A DNA stretch of 57,494 nucleotides, taken from positions 1 to 57,494 of the forward strand of contig CACVAS010000168.1 in the NCBI GenBank assembly GCA_902727855.1. The letters run 5' to 3'. Below are positions 47,008-55,570 of the stretch, piece by piece. The notes below the pieces were generated by a model. The model saw only the letters and a program-made list of their open reading frames with translations, did not search any database and was not told where the DNA came from. The translations under genes and the position numbers were made by a program. Within the stretch, counting starts at the first letter, position 1. Every line of letters begins with the position of its first letter. Origin of the DNA: an uncultured Sulfurovum sp. Lineage in GTDB: Bacteria; Campylobacterota; Campylobacteria; Campylobacterales; Sulfurovaceae.

Positions 47008-48522
47008 ATGCATTTTCCTCGTCTCCAAGATGTTAACCTTGAACCCTTATGGGAAGAATGGTTAAATCATAAGTTGGCCATTAAGCATGCGCTACTATTC
47101 TCTGAATTAGACGGTATCAAAACAGCCATCGTCACAGATGATACTTTGAGTGAAGCACTTAACCATTACTCAAGACTATCTCTAGATTACCCTATTAACA
47201 TACTTGATGCAGATAGCTTTGAACGCTTAAATAATAAGTTTTTAGAAATTCAAACAGGTTCTGACTTTGAAGAGATGGCAACTAGTACATCTGATGAGCT
47301 TATAGAAGTTGAGTCAGACCTATTGGAGTTTATAAGAAATTCACAAGACCTCCTCTCTAGTGAAGAGTCTGCTCCTATTATTAAATTGGTAAACTCTCTC
47401 TTTTTTCAAGCATTAAAAAAAGGTGTGAGTGATATACATATTGAGACAAATGAATATAAAGGTGAAGTACGTTTTCGTATGGATGGAGCCCTTAAAAAAC
47501 ATCTTGACTTAGATAAGAGTATCACTTCTTTGGTGATTAGTCGTATCAAAGTTATATCAAACCTAGATATTTCAGAAAAACGTATTCCTCAAGATGGACG
47601 TACGCAGTTGAGTATATCAGGTAAAAATATTGATGTGAGGGTTTCTATACTCCCTACCTATCACGGAGAAAGAGTGGTGATGCGTATACTCGCTCAAAGT
47701 GAGCATATTCCTACACTAGAGTCACTAGGCTTTAGAGATAATGTAACTAAGTCACTCTATAAGTTAATGCAACACGCGCATGGTATGATACTGGTTACCG
47801 GTCCTACAGGTTCAGGTAAATCAACGACACTGCATGCTTGTTTACAGCACGTAGCAACACCAGATAAAAACATTATTACTGTAGAAGATCCAGTAGAGTA
47901 CAATGCAGACAATATTTCTCAAATACAAGTAAATACAAAAGTTGGGCTTACTTTTTCAGCTGGACTTCGTTCCATACTAAGACAAGATCCAGATATTATA
48001 ATGATTGGTGAGATGAGAGACCAGGAGACGGCAGAGATAGGTTTACGTTCTGCACTAACGGGTCACTTACTACTCTCAACTTTGCACACAAATGATGCGA
48101 CTTCCGCACTTTCTCGTCTTATGGATATGGGTATTGAAAACTTTTTAATTTCTTCTACATTGCTAGGAGTATTGGCACAAAGACTTGCAAGAAAACTTTG
48201 TGTAGAGTGTAAACGAGCAGACTACCTCTCTCCTGCTCATGCTCATGAAGCACAGGTTCCTGAAGATAGAATATTTTATCATGCCGAAGGCTGCATACAC
48301 TGTGATTTTACAGGGTATAAAGGAAGGCAAGCCATTGGAGAAATTTTTGTTGTAGATGATGCTGTAAAAGAGATGATGAAAGATGGATTTAATGACTTTG
48401 AAGTAAGAGAAGCAATGAAAAAAAGAGGTATGAAAACCATCTCAGATGAACTACGTGACATGATGCTAGAAGGTACAACTTCTTATGAAGAAGCAGTACG
48501 TGTTGGGCTAATGGACGGCTAA
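47008..48522 (+). CDS. gspE: Type II secretion ATPase GspE
   Basis: GspE powers pseudopilus assembly. The 504-residue protein has an N-terminal domain that contacts GspL, the Walker A GPTGSGKST near residue 265, Asp and His boxes (LLSTLHTND), and a zinc-binding C-x2-C/C-x2-C pair (CVECKRAD, CIHCDF) near 395-430. The C-terminal MKKRGMKTISDELRDMMLEG is typical. It follows gspD by 2 bp. Confidence 0.96.
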   Translation: MHFPRLQDVNLEPLWEEWLNHKLAIKHALLFSELDGIKTAIVTDDTLSEALNHYSRLSLDYPINILDADSFERLNNKFLEIQTGSDFEEMATSTSDELIEVESDLLEFIRNSQDLLSSEESAPIIKLVNSLFFQALKKGVSDIHIETNEYKGEVRFRMDGALKKHLDLDKSITSLVISRIKVISNLDISEKRIPQDGRTQLSISGKNIDVRVSILPTYHGERVVMRILAQSEHIPTLESLGFRDNVTKSLYKLMQHAHGMILVTGPTGSGKSTTLHACLQHVATPDKNIITVEDPVEYNADNISQIQVNTKVGLTFSAGLRSILRQDPDIIMIGEMRDQETAEIGLRSALTGHLLLSTLHTNDATSALSRLMDMGIENFLISSTLLGVLAQRLARKLCVECKRADYLSPAHAHEAQVPEDRIFYHAEGCIHCDFTGYKGRQAIGEIFVVDDAVKEMMKDGFNDFEVREAMKKRGMKTISDELRDMMLEGTTSYEEAVRVGLMDG

Positions 48523-48525
48523 TGT

Positions 48526-49275
48526 ATGTCAAATCGTAAAGCATTTACTCTTATTGAAGTTTTAATCTCTGTTGCTTTACTAGGTATTATTTTACCCCCA
48601 CTCTTTTCTGTGGTAGAGATGATGCGTACATCAAATGATCATCTTCTCACATCTTTAGAAAAAACAAAACAAGTAACCAAAGCTACCAAAGTACTTTTTT
48701 TAGACATTTTAGGTTCAGACGGAAATATTGAGATAACAAAAGATGAGTTTGCACGCTTATGTATTGAAGACACTTCAAACTCACTTTACAACCTCTCTGG
48801 CTCAAAAGTTTGCTGGGTTGTCCTCAAAGAAAATAATATTCTTGCAAGAATAGAAGGACATAGTTTTACTATGCCTTTAAAATCAGAAGATAGAGTTGAA
48901 GTTGATACCGTTGCCTCAGACATTGAACTGTTTGATGCGTACCATGAAAAAGATAAGGTGGTCATAACTATCAAAGAAGTTGGAAAAGAGCCTATCTCTT
49001 TTTTAGTTCAAGGTATTAGACTTCCTTTATCGGCAGTGACAAGTAAAACACAACAAGTTAATAATGCTAATAATGTATCAAGTCAGCAAAGAGAGCCAGC
49101 ACAAAATGCTCAACCCAATACAGTACAAAATCTGCGTGATTCTAGTGGTAATCCTATTTATGGATATGATGGGAAACCACGTAAAAAAGAGATAAAAAAA
49201 GTAAAGAATAAAAAAACAAGCAATACTAGTACGAGTAATACCAATGCAACAGGGAATACAAGCTCAGTTAGATAA
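48526..49275 (+). CDS. Minor pseudopilin with a low-complexity tail (GspJ-like)
   Basis: The 249-residue protein has the leader RKA-FTLIEVLISVALLGIILPPLFSV with Glu +5. A globular region follows to about residue 170, then a Q/N-rich linker and a tail dominated by K, S, T and N (KNKKTSNTSTSNTNATG). Position after gspE and size fit a GspJ-like subunit. The tail is unusual for a pseudopilin and overlaps the region where the next gene's unused upstream frame begins. Confidence 0.8.
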   Translation: MSNRKAFTLIEVLISVALLGIILPPLFSVVEMMRTSNDHLLTSLEKTKQVTKATKVLFLDILGSDGNIEITKDEFARLCIEDTSNSLYNLSGSKVCWVVLKENNILARIEGHSFTMPLKSEDRVEVDTVASDIELFDAYHEKDKVVITIKEVGKEPISFLVQGIRLPLSAVTSKTQQVNNANNVSSQQREPAQNAQPNTVQNLRDSSGNPIYGYDGKPRKKEIKKVKNKKTSNTSTSNTNATGNTSSVR

Positions 49276-49288
49276 TCAAGGAAGACAA

Positions 49289-51619
49289 ATGAAATCACTT
49301 TATGAGAAACTAGGACTTTTCTATTTAGGAAAAGACTTAGATAAAGACTCTATGAAAACGATCCAAGCACTTACCCTACTTAAAAATAAAAACTTCACCA
49401 CACATGCAGCTATTATAGGTATGACAGGTTCTGGTAAAACAGGGTTAGGGGTTGGTATTATAGAGGAAGCTGCTATAGACAACATACCCTCTATACTTAT
49501 AGATCCTAAGGGAGACATGGGTAACCTATGTTTAGTAGATGCTACATTTACAGCTAAAAACTTTGAACCATGGGTAGAAGATGAAGCACAATCAAAAGAG
49601 GCTGATGTAGTTGACTATGCTCACAAAATAGCCAACGTATGGAAAGAAGGTATAGAGAGCTGGGGGCAAGATAAAGAACGTGTGTTGAAACTGCAAGGTG
49701 TACAAAAGACAATCTATACACCAGGTTCCTCTTCAGGTGTTGCTATTAATGTGATGTCTTCATTAGAAACGCCACCTTCAGAAGTGATGGAAGAGAGTGA
49801 TACCTTTACATCATACCTTAAGAGTACAACAGTGTCTCTACTCTCTTTAGTAGGTGTAGTCGCTGACCCACTTGAGTCTAAAGAGTATATCTTATTGGCA
49901 CAAATTATTACTAAATCGTGGTTATCAAATGAAGATTTAACAATAGAGAGTCTCATAGGAAAAATTATTAAACCAAATTTCTCTAAAATAGGTGTACTAC
50001 CATTGGAGGATTTTTATTCGCAAGAGGCACGGTTTAAATTGGCTACTAAGTTTAATGCATTGCTCGCTAGCCCAAGCTTTTCATTATGGTTAAAAGGTGA
50101 TGATTTAGATATTCAAAAGCTTCTCTATGATGAAAATGGTAAAGCTAAAATAGCTATTTTTTCTATTTCACATCTCAATGATGATGAACGTATGTTTTTT
50201 GTCACCCTCTTGCTTAATAAATATATTGCATGGATGCGTAGACAAAGTGGAACTTCAGCATTAAAAACACTTTTGTATATGGATGAAATTTATGGTTTTT
50301 TTCCTCCTACTAAAAATCCACCAAGTAAAGATCCAATGATGTTACTTCTTAAACAAGCAAGGGCATTTGGTGTGGGTGTAGTACTTAGTACACAAAACCC
50401 AGTAGATTTGGACTATAAAGGGCTCTCTAACATTGGAACGTGGTTCATAGGTAGGCTACAGACCACCCAAGACATAGAACGTGTCATAGATGGTTTAGAT
50501 GGCAAGGTAGGAGCAAGTTACAGTAAAAGTGAAATTAAAAACCTTTTAGCCAATTTGAAAAAAAGAACATTTTTTCTAAAGTCAGCACACTTAGATGATA
50601 TACGTCTATTTTCTACGCGTTGGGTCATGTCTTATCTTAAGGGACCATTGAAGCGTGACGAAATTGCATCTTTAATGAAAGAACAAAAAGAAGCCCAAAA
50701 CTTAGAAGTACAGAGTGTAGACAACATACTTCATAAAGTAGATATGTCAGAGAGTTTTCAGCAAATAGATACGAGTATAGAACAATATTTTGAATTTGAC
50801 CCAAGTGAAAAAAATGAATTTGTTGCGACACTAGGTGCTTTAGCTAAAGTACATTTCTATAATCAGCGTAAGGGTATAGATGAAGAGAAAGAGCTCATTC
50901 TCTCTTTACCTATTTCCAGCACTCAAAGAAGTATAGACTGGCAAGAAGCAATCCAAGAGGATGAGAGTTTTGAAAATTATACACATAGTGCACCAAGTAA
51001 AGCCAAGTTCCAGTCTCTACCCAAAGTAGTGTTAGAAGACAAAGGACTAAAACGTGCAGTTAAAGAACTCAAAGAGACTCTTTATCAAGAGCAACACTTA
51101 CCACTTTTGCGTTGTAAATCTTTAAAATTAGAGTCTCAAGTGGGAGAATCAGAGTCAGATTTTAAAGTCAGAATACAAGATAGTTTAGATGATAAAAAAG
51201 AACAAGAGATAGAAAAACTCCAAGCACGTTTTGATAAAAAAGAAAAAACACTCTTAACTAGACTAAACCGTGCAAAAGAACGTGTAGAAAAAGAAGAAGC
51301 AGACTCCACATCATCTATGATAGAAACAGGTATAGCAGTACTTGGAGCACTTTTTGGACGTACAACACCCACAAAAATAGGACGTGCCTTTAAGAAAGGC
51401 TCTAGCATCTTAAAAGAGCGTGGAGAAATGTCTAGAGCTGAAGAACGTTTAAGTGCCATAGAAGAGGATATGGAGTCATTAGAATACGCATTAGAAGACA
51501 CTATTGACAGTCTCAATGAGAAGTATAGTATCGATAACTGGGAAGTAGAAGCATTTAAAATCAAACCACGCAAAACAGATATAGATGTTGAGCATTGTGC
51601 AGTGGTTTGGAGAGTGTAG
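49289..51619 (+). CDS. HerA-like P-loop ATPase
   Basis: The 776-residue protein begins with an Arg/Glu-rich lead, then an ATPase domain with Walker A IGMTGSGKTGLG near residue 49 and Walker B-type LIDPKGDMGN near 73, followed by a HerA/FtsK-like core (STQNPVDLDYKGLSNIGTWFIGRLQT near 375). The C-terminal 230 residues are coiled coil. The family (DUF853/helicase HerA-like) is annotated as a DNA or protein translocase; its partner is unknown. I chose ATG 49289, preceded by AAGGAAGACAA. It ends in a 16-bp inverted repeat with the stop codon in its loop. Confidence 0.8.
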   Translation: MKSLYEKLGLFYLGKDLDKDSMKTIQALTLLKNKNFTTHAAIIGMTGSGKTGLGVGIIEEAAIDNIPSILIDPKGDMGNLCLVDATFTAKNFEPWVEDEAQSKEADVVDYAHKIANVWKEGIESWGQDKERVLKLQGVQKTIYTPGSSSGVAINVMSSLETPPSEVMEESDTFTSYLKSTTVSLLSLVGVVADPLESKEYILLAQIITKSWLSNEDLTIESLIGKIIKPNFSKIGVLPLEDFYSQEARFKLATKFNALLASPSFSLWLKGDDLDIQKLLYDENGKAKIAIFSISHLNDDERMFFVTLLLNKYIAWMRRQSGTSALKTLLYMDEIYGFFPPTKNPPSKDPMMLLLKQARAFGVGVVLSTQNPVDLDYKGLSNIGTWFIGRLQTTQDIERVIDGLDGKVGASYSKSEIKNLLANLKKRTFFLKSAHLDDIRLFSTRWVMSYLKGPLKRDEIASLMKEQKEAQNLEVQSVDNILHKVDMSESFQQIDTSIEQYFEFDPSEKNEFVATLGALAKVHFYNQRKGIDEEKELILSLPISSTQRSIDWQEAIQEDESFENYTHSAPSKAKFQSLPKVVLEDKGLKRAVKELKETLYQEQHLPLLRCKSLKLESQVGESESDFKVRIQDSLDDKKEQEIEKLQARFDKKEKTLLTRLNRAKERVEKEEADSTSSMIETGIAVLGALFGRTTPTKIGRAFKKGSSILKERGEMSRAEERLSAIEEDMESLEYALEDTIDSLNEKYSIDNWEVEAFKIKPRKTDIDVEHCAVVWRV

Positions 51620-51635
51620 TCTCCAAACCACTGCA
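51598..51635 (+). repeat. 16-bp perfect inverted repeat containing the HerA-like gene's stop
   Basis: A 16-bp arm (51598-51613) pairs perfectly with 51620-51635 around the six-base loop GTGTAG, whose TAG is the stop codon. No T-tract follows. It can act as a hairpin terminator or as a protein-coupling structure; it is also a palindrome large enough to be a cleavage or insertion site. Confidence 0.6.
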
Positions 51636-51774
51636 AACCAAAAGACCATTCCTCTAAAATTCTTAACCGTTACCAAACCACCCAAAACCATAAATTAAGT
51701 TTACTTTAAGCTAAAATTTGAGAGAGAGAGATGTATTTGTTATAATTAATCTAAAATATTACAAAAGGAAATGT

Positions 51775-53316
51775 ATGTTATTTAGTTTAAAAAGAAAAAT
51801 CATCACTTTTTTAGTTTTAGTACTAATCTATACAATAGGGGCTAGTGCAGTAACACCTACAGCAACACCAACACCAACACCTACTCCAAATCCTGGTGGA
51901 TTAGCAGATGCACAGCTCCATGCCGTGATGGGCATCATCACCAACTTTATACTCAGTGGTGAAAACCCCAAAACCGTAGCCTTCAACAAAATAAGAGCCT
52001 ATGCTTCTAGTAATGGCAACACGAGTACACCTAGTATAGCAGACTATATCAAAGCCCAAATAGTAGGAGTAGATAGCAGAACACTTACTGCACTCAATGA
52101 CACCATAGCGCTTATGGCTACTATAGAAGTAGACACTACAGCCAAAATACAACAAATACTAGACACTATACTCTCCACCCCTCCAGTGCTTACCCTTGTG
52201 GGTGATGCAAACCTCACACTAGAAGTCAACACACCTTACACAGAGCTAGGTGCCACAGCCATAGACGCACTAGATGGAAACCTCACATCTAGCATTGTCA
52301 TCACAGGAAGTGTAGACATACAGACTTTAGGGAAACAAACACTCACCTACAGTGTCACAGATACAGACAATAACACTGCCACAGTAGAAAGAAACATCAC
52401 CGTAGTAGACACCACTCCACCCACTTTCACCTCAGAGGACAACACCACCGTAGCAGAAAACCAAACAGATGCCATCACCCTGCAAGCCACAGATTCGAGT
52501 GCCATTGCCTACAGCATCAGCGGAGGAGATAGCACAGACTTTGATGTCAATGCCACTACTGGTGTAGTCACCTTTAAAGTCGCACCAGACTTTGAGACAA
52601 AAGATATGTATACCTTTACAGCCACTGCTACAGATGCGTATGGGAATGAGGGTACGCAAGAGGTGACCATAGAGATAGACGATGTCGATGAGGGTATCGT
52701 CCATAACGGCAGTACCTACGGCACAGTCATCTCCCCTCACACAGGCAAAGAGTGGTTAGACAGAAACCTTGGAGCCAACAGGGTATGTACTAGTTTTTAT
52801 GACACTGAGTGTTATGGAGACTACTACCAATGGGGTAGGAACTTCGATGGACACCAAGAGAGTAACTCTACTACTACAGCCACACAAGCCACAGATGTGA
52901 ATGCTACAGGAAGTAATTTTATAACATCATCAAGTATATACAGTTACGATTGGGCAAAAACAGCAGACAGCACTGGAAGCTTAAGAGAAGCAAACTGGTC
53001 AGGAACAGATGGCTCTTCAGTCTGTCCTGTAGGCTTTAGAGTACCAACCCTCACTGAATTAAACGAAGAATTGTTTGATGCAGGGTCTACCCAAGTACAA
53101 AATAGAGATGATGCCTTCAATAGTTTCCTTGCTTTGCCATCTGCTGGTTTCCGCATTAACGGCTCAGGTTTCTTGAACGTTCAGGGTTCGTGGGGTTACC
53201 TGTGGACTAGTTCAGTAAGTGGTTCTAACTCGTCCTACGTCTTCTTTGGCAGTGGTGCAGGCACGATTAACAACAGTCGTGCCTACGGCTTCGCGGTGCG
53301 GTGTCTGAGGGATTAG
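51775..53316 (+). CDS. Secreted FISUMP/C-type-lectin-like protein with DGR-like C-terminus (paralogue 2)
   Basis: The 513-residue protein has a signal peptide (MLFSLKRK..., cleaved near residue 24), a Thr-Pro repeat linker (TPTPTPTPNP), the N-terminal module shared with the 31788 protein (LHAVMGIITNFIL), an Ig-like domain, a cadherin-like domain (DNTTVAENQTDAI), and one FISUMP domain. The last 58 residues (456-513) read like a DGR variable region: SAGFR, YLWTSS, RAYGFAVRCLRD. The start ATG 51775 follows AAAGGAAATGT; longer frames begin without a ribosome-binding site. The gene is richer in C than its neighbours, suggesting transfer. Confidence 0.85.
   Translation: MLFSLKRKIITFLVLVLIYTIGASAVTPTATPTPTPTPNPGGLADAQLHAVMGIITNFILSGENPKTVAFNKIRAYASSNGNTSTPSIADYIKAQIVGVDSRTLTALNDTIALMATIEVDTTAKIQQILDTILSTPPVLTLVGDANLTLEVNTPYTELGATAIDALDGNLTSSIVITGSVDIQTLGKQTLTYSVTDTDNNTATVERNITVVDTTPPTFTSEDNTTVAENQTDAITLQATDSSAIAYSISGGDSTDFDVNATTGVVTFKVAPDFETKDMYTFTATATDAYGNEGTQEVTIEIDDVDEGIVHNGSTYGTVISPHTGKEWLDRNLGANRVCTSFYDTECYGDYYQWGRNFDGHQESNSTTTATQATDVNATGSNFITSSSIYSYDWAKTADSTGSLREANWSGTDGSSVCPVGFRVPTLTELNEELFDAGSTQVQNRDDAFNSFLALPSAGFRINGSGFLNVQGSWGYLWTSSVSGSNSSYVFFGSGAGTINNSRAYGFAVRCLRD
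53140..53316 (+). other. Candidate DGR variable region (VR) with GC-rich 3' end
   Basis: Within about 177 bases only about 29 are A by hand count, although the genome is A/T-rich. Many codons are NNC where a template would plausibly carry AAC: ATT, TTC, TAC, GTC, GGC. The 3' end (53292-53310) is GC-rich, as an initiation-of-mutagenic-homing region usually is. The homologous end of paralogue 1 lacks these traits. Confidence 0.55.
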
Positions 53317-53328
53317 TGCTTAAACCTT

Positions 53329-53344
53329 GAGAGCTTCAGCTCTC
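53329..53344 (+). other. Hairpin just after the candidate VR
   Basis: GAGAGC (53329-53334) pairs with GCTCTC (53339-53344) around TTCA, 12 bases after the stop codon. Position and tetraloop size match the hairpin that follows a VR in DGRs. A run of T follows after a short gap, so it may also be a terminator. Confidence 0.5.
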
Positions 53345-53380
53345 TCGAAATTTTTTTTGGGTGGTTGGATGGGTTTAGAC

Positions 53381-53500
53381 CCCGTAGGTTTGACGATGTC
53401 AAACGCTATGTATGACTTAATTTCCAATTTTTTGATTACAATGTTGCATTGCCATGTAAAATATATTGGGCTTTGATGTGTGACACGGTCACACCTGCGG
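53381..53500. repeat. Inverted pair of GTAGG-type hairpin repeats (BIME-like) before avd
   Basis: CCGTAGG (53382-53388) leads into GTTTGAC/GTCAAAC (53388-53394, 53398-53404) with loop GAT. GTGTGAC/GTCACAC (53478-53484, 53488-53494) with loop ACG is followed by CTGCGG. Each stem is 7 bp with a 3-base loop. The CCGTAGG head and stem positions match the nifS-nifU pair, with different but compensated stem bases. Confidence 0.6.
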
Positions 53501-53503
53501 TAT

Positions 53504-53818
53504 ATGATACACAAAAATTTTACAAATCTAAACAAAGAACATAAATATACTATAGGTGAGAAAGTAAAAGAAAGGGCGCTTGATGTTCTTGTAGGCATTT
53601 ATAGAGCAAACAAGGCTACCAACAAGGTTGTGGCACTAGAACGAGTACTCGATGATGTGCAATACATCCGACTATCACTGAGACTTTTACGAGACCTAAA
53701 GGTGTTGAATGAGAAAAAATATGTAGAGCTTTTAGTATTATGTGACGATGTAAGGGTACAGTTTGAGAAGTGGAGTGCGTACGAGAATAGAATGCGTAAG
53801 CTAAGACAAAAGTCTTAA
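53504..53818 (+). CDS. avd: Avd-like four-helix-bundle protein (DGR accessory)
   Basis: Avd proteins are small pentameric four-helix bundles that assist the DGR reverse transcriptase. The 104-residue protein [20 protein letters not shown]... shows the family opening and the helices LGEK-like [38 protein letters not shown], and [21 protein letters not shown]. The ATG at 53504 is preferred; an upstream GTG at 53480 lies in a repeat. It follows the FISUMP gene, as in DGR loci, but no reverse transcriptase or template repeat follows; pyrE does. Confidence 0.75.
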   Translation: MIHKNFTNLNKEHKYTIGEKVKERALDVLVGIYRANKATNKVVALERVLDDVQYIRLSLRLLRDLKVLNEKKYVELLVLCDDVRVQFEKWSAYENRMRKLRQKS

Positions 53819-54423
53819 CTTTTACTCCCAGGCTTTATAGCTTCAGTTTTGCCCTCTTTACACAGTGGGCAATCTTCTGGGGCATACATCTCAAAGGTAA
53901 AGTCTGCAAGTGCGAAGAGAGGAACATTAGCTGGCAGGGCACATTGTTCCTTTGCTGTACTGTTCCCATCTACACGTTTACAAAACCCTCGGTTAGCTAA
54001 AGAGGCAAACGCAACTACCTCTCCACCAAGTTCCTCAATAGCTTTCGCAGCTTTAAGTGCAGAACCACCTGTTGTAACTATATCTTCGCAAATGATGATT
54101 TTTTCACCCTTTTTTATGCTAAAGCCACGGCGTAATTCCATACCACCATCTTTTTTTTCAACAAAAATAGAACGCACATCTAAAGATCGTGCCAATTCAT
54201 AGCCTGTAAGTACACCACCTAGTGCAGGGGCGCAGACAGTGTCTACTTCTATACCAGCATCTTTTATCATAGTAGCTAAGGCATCAGTAAGTAAAGATGC
54301 TTTTTTTGGGTATTCCATCACTTTTGCACTTTGTAGGTAGCGACTAGAGTGGTTACCACTTGCTAAAAGAAAATGACCATCTAGTAGTGCATTAGCATCT
54401 TTATAGACTTGCTCTATATTCAT
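53815..54423 (-). CDS. pyrE: Orotate phosphoribosyltransferase
   Basis: PyrE forms OMP from orotate and PRPP in pyrimidine synthesis. The 202-residue protein has the PRPP-binding motif [17 protein letters not shown] near residue 108, [10 protein letters not shown] near 68, and a C-terminal pair of CxxC-like cysteines (EDCPLCKEG). It overlaps the Avd gene's end by 4 bp tail to tail and follows frr by 3 bp. pyrE and frr are co-transcribed. Confidence 0.95.
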   Translation of the reverse strand: MNIEQVYKDANALLDGHFLLASGNHSSRYLQSAKVMEYPKKASLLTDALATMIKDAGIEVDTVCAPALGGVLTGYELARSLDVRSIFVEKKDGGMELRRGFSIKKGEKIIICEDIVTTGGSALKAAKAIEELGGEVVAFASLANRGFCKRVDGNSTAKEQCALPANVPLFALADFTFEMYAPEDCPLCKEGKTEAIKPGSKS

Positions 54424-54426
54424 CTA

Positions 54427-54984
54427 TTATACCTTAAGGATATCAGCTTCTTTTGTTTTAAAAGCTTCTTCTATTTTGGCAATATGTTCATCAGTAAGTT
54501 TTTGTACATTATCTTGTGCTTTTTTAGATTCGTCTTCACTGATATCTTTCTCTTTTTCAAGCTTTTTTACCTTATCATTGGAATCTTTTCTAACGTTCCT
54601 GACAGAAACTTTAGCATGCTCAACCATACCTTTGGCTTGTTTTACGATTTCTTGTCTTTGCTCAGATGTCATTGGAGGGAAGAAAAGTTTGATAAAGTCA
54701 CCATCATTATTTGGATTCACACCAATATTTGCTTCTTGGATAGCTTTTTCAATATCACCAAGAAGATTTTTTTCCCAAGGTGTAATACTAATCGTTGTTG
54801 CGTCAGTGGCAATAACATTTCCAACTTGATTGAGTGCTGTAAGAGTACCATAATAATCCACTTTAATATTATCTACAATACCGGTAGTTACTTTACCTGT
54901 TCTTAGTGTTGAAAAGTCTCTTTTAAGCGCATCAATGCTTTTAGTCATATTTTCGCTGGTTTCATTCAAAATCTCATCTATCAT
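54427..54984 (-). CDS. frr: Ribosome recycling factor
   Basis: Frr splits post-termination ribosomes with EF-G. The 185-residue protein is a long-helix bundle with the conserved [17 protein letters not shown] near residue 17, [47 protein letters not shown] near 68, and a C-terminal helix. It precedes pyrE by 3 bp. AGGAGAATATT lies before the ATG. Intact. Confidence 0.97.
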   Translation of the reverse strand: MIDEILNETSENMTKSIDALKRDFSTLRTGKVTTGIVDNIKVDYYGTLTALNQVGNVIATDATTISITPWEKNLLGDIEKAIQEANIGVNPNNDGDFIKLFFPPMTSEQRQEIVKQAKGMVEHAKVSVRNVRKDSNDKVKKLEKEKDISEDESKKAQDNVQKLTDEHIAKIEEAFKTKEADILKV

Positions 54985-55157
54985 AATATTCTCCTAACAT
55001 TTAGTAAGCAGATTTTACCCTTTTTTACCTTGTTGGGTATTGAGTATGTCATACAAATGAATAAGATGATGTTTAGATAAAAGAGAATAATAGAAAATTT
55101 ATGTATGTCATAGTTACTAAGAGATAGAACTCTCTTAGCGGGGTGAGACTATTTAGA

Positions 55158-55466
55158 CTAGTTACTATCTGGAACAGTTGGTGCAAGTGGTGCAGCACTC
55201 TTTGAGGAAGGAATAATATTATCAGTCACAGATGCACTATTTTCTGATGTATAAAAGTATCCTAATGCCAGTGTATTAACAATAAATACAAAGGCTAGAA
55301 AAAAAGTAAGTTTTGAAAGAAATCCAGTTGGACCTTTTGATCCAAATACAGACTCATTGCTCCCGCTATATGCGCCTAGTCCAATACTTGAGCTTTTTTG
55401 AAGTAGCACAGCAATGGTGATAGCTATTGCAAGTACAATTTGTACGATTAAAAGTGTTGATGTCAT
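55158..55466 (-). CDS. secG: Preprotein translocase subunit SecG
   Basis: SecG assists the SecYEG channel. The 102-residue protein has two membrane helices (residues 3-18 and 52-68) separated by the loop containing GLGAYSGSNESVFGSKGPTGFL, the SecG signature, and a Pro/Ala-rich tail. It lies upstream of frr, and a palindromic divergent promoter region separates it from the BioC-like gene. Confidence 0.93.
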   Translation of the reverse strand: MTSTLLIVQIVLAIAITIAVLLQKSSSIGLGAYSGSNESVFGSKGPTGFLSKLTFFLAFVFIVNTLALGYFYTSENSASVTDNIIPSSKSAAPLAPTVPDSN

Positions 55467-55506
55467 GGTTGCCTCTTGTTTGTTTTATGAGTACCTCAAT
55501 TTAAAA

Positions 55507-55535
55507 TTGGGTATAATTTCGGCGATTATACCCAA
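55507..55535. promoter_or_regulatory. Palindromic divergent promoter between secG and the BioC-like gene
   Basis: TTGGGTATAAT (55507-55517) is the exact reverse complement of ATTATACCCAA (55525-55535), with a 7-base loop. Each arm contains a TATAAT that could serve as a -10 box, one per strand, so two promoters would share this 29-bp palindrome. Confidence 0.55.
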
Positions 55536-55570
55536 ATAAATTTGAAACAGTGATGAAGAGGAAGAATATA

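Noticed and set aside
49244..49288. Upstream start for the HerA-like ATPase
   Set aside because: It would overlap the pseudopilin tail and lacks a ribosome-binding site; ATG 49289 has AAGGAAGACAA before it.
53317..53503. A template repeat (TR) in the gap between the FISUMP gene and avd
   Set aside because: No segment there resembles the candidate VR; the gap is explained by hairpins and AT-rich spacer.
53504..54984. Reverse transcriptase remnant after avd
   Set aside because: pyrE and frr occupy this span completely; no RT motif appears in any frame I examined.
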